The translations under genes and the position numbers were made by a program. 7,148 nt of DNA from Sandaracinaceae bacterium (GTDB taxonomy: Bacteria > Myxococcota_A > Polyangia > Polyangiales > JAFGIB01), in contig JADGRG010000200.1 in assembly GCA_017881145.1 (NCBI GenBank), positions 1 through 7,148 of the forward strand. The letters run 5' to 3'. Below the pieces are notes generated by a model. That model saw nothing but the letters and a program-made list of their open reading frames with translations. It did no database searches and had not been told where the DNA came from. Below are positions 5,690 through 7,148 of the stretch, piece after piece; the stretch's first letter is position 1, and every line of letters begins with the position of its first letter.

Positions 5690-7148
5690 TCACGGTACGT
5701 AGTCGCGACCGCAGACGTTGGGTGTGCCGCCGCCGCCGCAGGTTTCGGGCGCGGTGCACGTACCGCAGTCGACCAGTGCGCCGCAGTTGTCGCCGATCTT
5801 GCCGCAATTGGCACCAGCGTCCGAGCACGTCCTCGGGGTGCACGCCGGTGGACAGGCCCCGCAGTCCAAGAGGCCACCACATCCATCGCCGCTCGGGCCA
5901 CAGGTCACGCCCATCTGCTGGCAGGTGCGCGCCTGGCAGCTCGGCGCGCCACACTGACCGGTCACGCCACCGCCGCCACAGATTTGAGGCGCGTTGCAGG
6001 TGCCGCAATGCAGGAGGCCACCGCAGCCATCGCCGAGGTCGCCACAGTTGACGTTGGCTGCTTGGCACGTAGTGGCAGTGCAAGGCGGTTTGCCGCATTG
6101 GCTGGGCACACCCCCACCGCCGCAGGTTTGGCCGCTCGGACATGGCCCACAGTCGAGCAAGTGGCCGCAGCCATCACCGGCGGGGCCGCAGCTCGCGCCG
6201 ACCTTCTGGCAAGTGAGCGGCGCGCAGGATGCGTTGCCACACTGATTGGGCGCACCGCCACCGCCGCAGACCTGGCCCGTCGGGCAGCTTCCGCATGCCA
6301 ACGCGCCACCGCAGCCATCAGCGACATCGCCGCAGCCGGCGCCGGCTTGCTGGCACGTGAGCTTGGTGCAGCTCGGCGCGCCACACTGGCTGGCCACGCC
6401 GCCACCGCCGCAGGTCTGCCCGGTCGGGCAGCTTCCGCATGCCAACGCGCCACCGCAACCATCACCGGCTGGGCCGCAACCGATGCCCTGCTGCGAGCAG
6501 GTCTTGGCGGTGCAGGTAGGCGGCGGTTGAACCGGCTGGATGCATGCAGCCAGGTCGAAGAGCATGAACAAGAGCACCTTCTCTTGCGCGGAAAGATCGC
6601 CGGTGCAACCCGCCGGGAACACCGTGTTGGTGAAGCCAGTGCCGATGCCGCCGCTGGCGGGCGATACGTGGAACGCGCTGTAAGCAACGCGCCCACAGAC
6701 GCCAGTGCTGGGCGCGTTGAACGGCGTGTTGAAGGAGTACTGTTGCACGGTCGTAGTACCGTTCGCGGTGCCGTTTGGGTAACGATAGACCCATTCCTCA
6801 GAGCCCGTGTTCAGCGAGGCGGCGAGATCGCGTGGCTCGGTGATGGTGAAGGTATAGTTGCCGCCGCTCTGCGTGACGGCGCTTTCGTTGACCAACCAAC
6901 TGGCAAACGTGCCGATCTTCGCGGCGTTCGCCAGTGGCCGCCCCACCGAGACGTAGCCCGCACCCGACGTGGGCGTGGTGTTGCTGCTCTGCCAGTTGGC
7001 CGAGGTGTCGAGCCGCGTATCGAGGGACGTGGCTGCGGAGTAGTTGACTCCCGCGTTGTCGTGCAGCCAGGTGTAGCTCCAGTGGCTGGCGAACATGCGC
7101 CCGCCGCGATTGACGTACTGCCGCAAGTTCACGTCGTAGGTGTTGTCT
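5690..7148 (-). CDS. Secreted cysteine-rich repeat protein, N-terminus outside window
   Basis: The frame is open from the right edge to TGA at 5692-5690, 485 full codons; the GTG at 7132 is probably internal because the reading continues upstream (DNTYDVNLRQYV). Numbering from that GTG, residues 1-200 form an alpha/beta domain containing GGRMFASHWSYTW (10-22) and a later VCGRVAYSAFHVSPAS ... LSAQEKVLLFMLFDLAAC stretch. The GGR-hydrophobic-A-S-H turn and QEKVL helix recall glutamine-amidotransferase-like or ThuA-like folds seen in large myxobacterial secreted proteins (inference). A Pro-rich linker (IQPVQPPPT) leads to six tandem cysteine-rich repeats (207-480), each 48 residues with eight cysteines except the fifth. 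So many cysteines imply disulfides and hence export; the signal peptide would lie off the right edge. In myxobacterial genomes, repeats of this type are, as I recall, often mislabelled tryptophan synthase alpha chain; nothing here supports that enzyme. Possible roles are adhesion, carbohydrate binding or matrix. Confidence 0.82.
   Translation of the reverse strand, partial: DNTYDVNLRQYVNRGGRMFASHWSYTWLHDNAGVNYSAATSLDTRLDTSANWQSSNTTPTSGAGYVSVGRPLANAAKIGTFASWLVNESAVTQSGGNYTFTITEPRDLAASLNTGSEEWVYRYPNGTANGTTTVQQYSFNTPFNAPSTGVCGRVAYSAFHVSPASGGIGTGFTNTVFPAGCTGDLSAQEKVLLFMLFDLAACIQPVQPPPTCTAKTCSQQGIGCGPAGDGCGGALACGSCPTGQTCGGGGVASQCGAPSCTKLTCQQAGAGCGDVADGCGGALACGSCPTGQVCGGGGAPNQCGNASCAPLTCQKVGASCGPAGDGCGHLLDCGPCPSGQTCGGGGVPSQCGKPPCTATTCQAANVNCGDLGDGCGGLLHCGTCNAPQICGGGGVTGQCGAPSCQARTCQQMGVTCGPSGDGCGGLLDCGACPPACTPRTCSDAGANCGKIGDNCGALVDCGTCTAPETCGGGGTPNVCGRDYVP
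5693..6514 (-). repeat. Six tandem 144-bp (48-residue) cysteine-rich repeats
   Basis: In protein order the units are 6514-6371, 6370-6227, 6226-6083, 6082-5939, 5938-5843 and 5842-5693. The consensus is Cx4Cx6Cx6Cx5CxxCx5Cx8CG, with DGCGG in the middle and CGGGG near the end; cysteines fall at positions 1, 6, 13, 20, 26, 29, 35 and 44. Unit 5 is only 32 residues: it stops after CGACPPA and lacks the last two cysteines and CGGGG. Unit 6 carries DNCGA in place of DGCGG and ends CGRDYVP. On the + strand the period is visible as a recurring CCACCGCCGC block, for example near 6108, 6252 and 6396. Confidence 0.92.
6280..6457 (-). repeat. 34-base identical direct repeat inside protein repeats 1 and 2
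   Basis: The + strand bases 6280-6313 and 6424-6457 are identical, exactly 144 bases apart, and encode the same CGGALACGSCPT core on the - strand. The other repeat pairs differ more at the DNA level, so these two units look recently duplicated or homogenised by gene conversion. The coordinates given span both copies. Confidence 0.8.

Noticed and set aside
5693..6514. Regular 144-base period considered as a CRISPR array or non-coding satellite
   Set aside because: The units are contiguous, in frame and keep protein-level cysteine positions; there are no short identical repeats with unique spacers.
5718..6530. Proline-rich repetitive + strand open frames (PPPPQ...) opposite the cysteine-rich array
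   Set aside because: They are the antisense reading of the CGGGG-coding repeat; the cysteine spacing is conserved in the - strand frame, which marks that as the real one.
5962..6696. A 244-codon - strand frame inside the cysteine-rich gene
   Set aside because: A frame-shifted reading of the same repeats, rich in Ala and Arg with no cysteine periodicity.

Overview
This is a GC-rich bacterial window. It most resembles Myxococcota (formerly Deltaproteobacteria, Polyangia-like). The suggestion rests on three things: a large secreted protein with tandem 8-cysteine repeats of a type common in that group, a PAP2 phosphatase with a cysteine-containing segment near its N-terminus, and several secreted or envelope proteins that match no well-characterised family. 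This is an impression from sequence style, not a database result. There are no rRNA or tRNA genes, no CRISPR array and no mobile element.

Layout from left to right. The C-terminal end of an unrecognised gene lies on the + strand (1-300) and converges on everything else, which is on the - strand. In transcription order on the - strand, the first gene is a secreted cysteine-rich protein cut off by the right edge (5690-7148). A 159-base gap follows, holding a terminator-like hairpin, a perfect AGGAGG ribosome site and a possible 25-residue leader ORF. Then comes a tight four-gene operon: DUF3943-type protein A (3956-5530), a glycine-rich multi-helix membrane protein B (2784-3956), DUF3943-type protein C (1198-2787) and a PAP2 phosphatase D (364-1179). 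The leader/A, A/B and B/C junctions overlap by 4, 1 and 4 bases. C and D are 18 bases apart, with a good ribosome site before D.

The two DUF3943 proteins are full-length paralogues. Each has an export signal, a short helical DUF3943 core and a long C-terminal half rich in alternating-residue strands that ends in Ala-Arg-Phe, which looks like an outer-membrane beta-barrel. All four operon products carry an apparent export signal. The most economical reading is an envelope module: two paralogous (perhaps outer-membrane) proteins, an inner-membrane partner and a phosphatase that could act on a lipid or isoprenoid phosphate. The substrate and the physical association are inference. This operon, with its candidate translationally coupled leader, is the part of the window most likely to be an undescribed system. 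All six main coding regions end in TGA.
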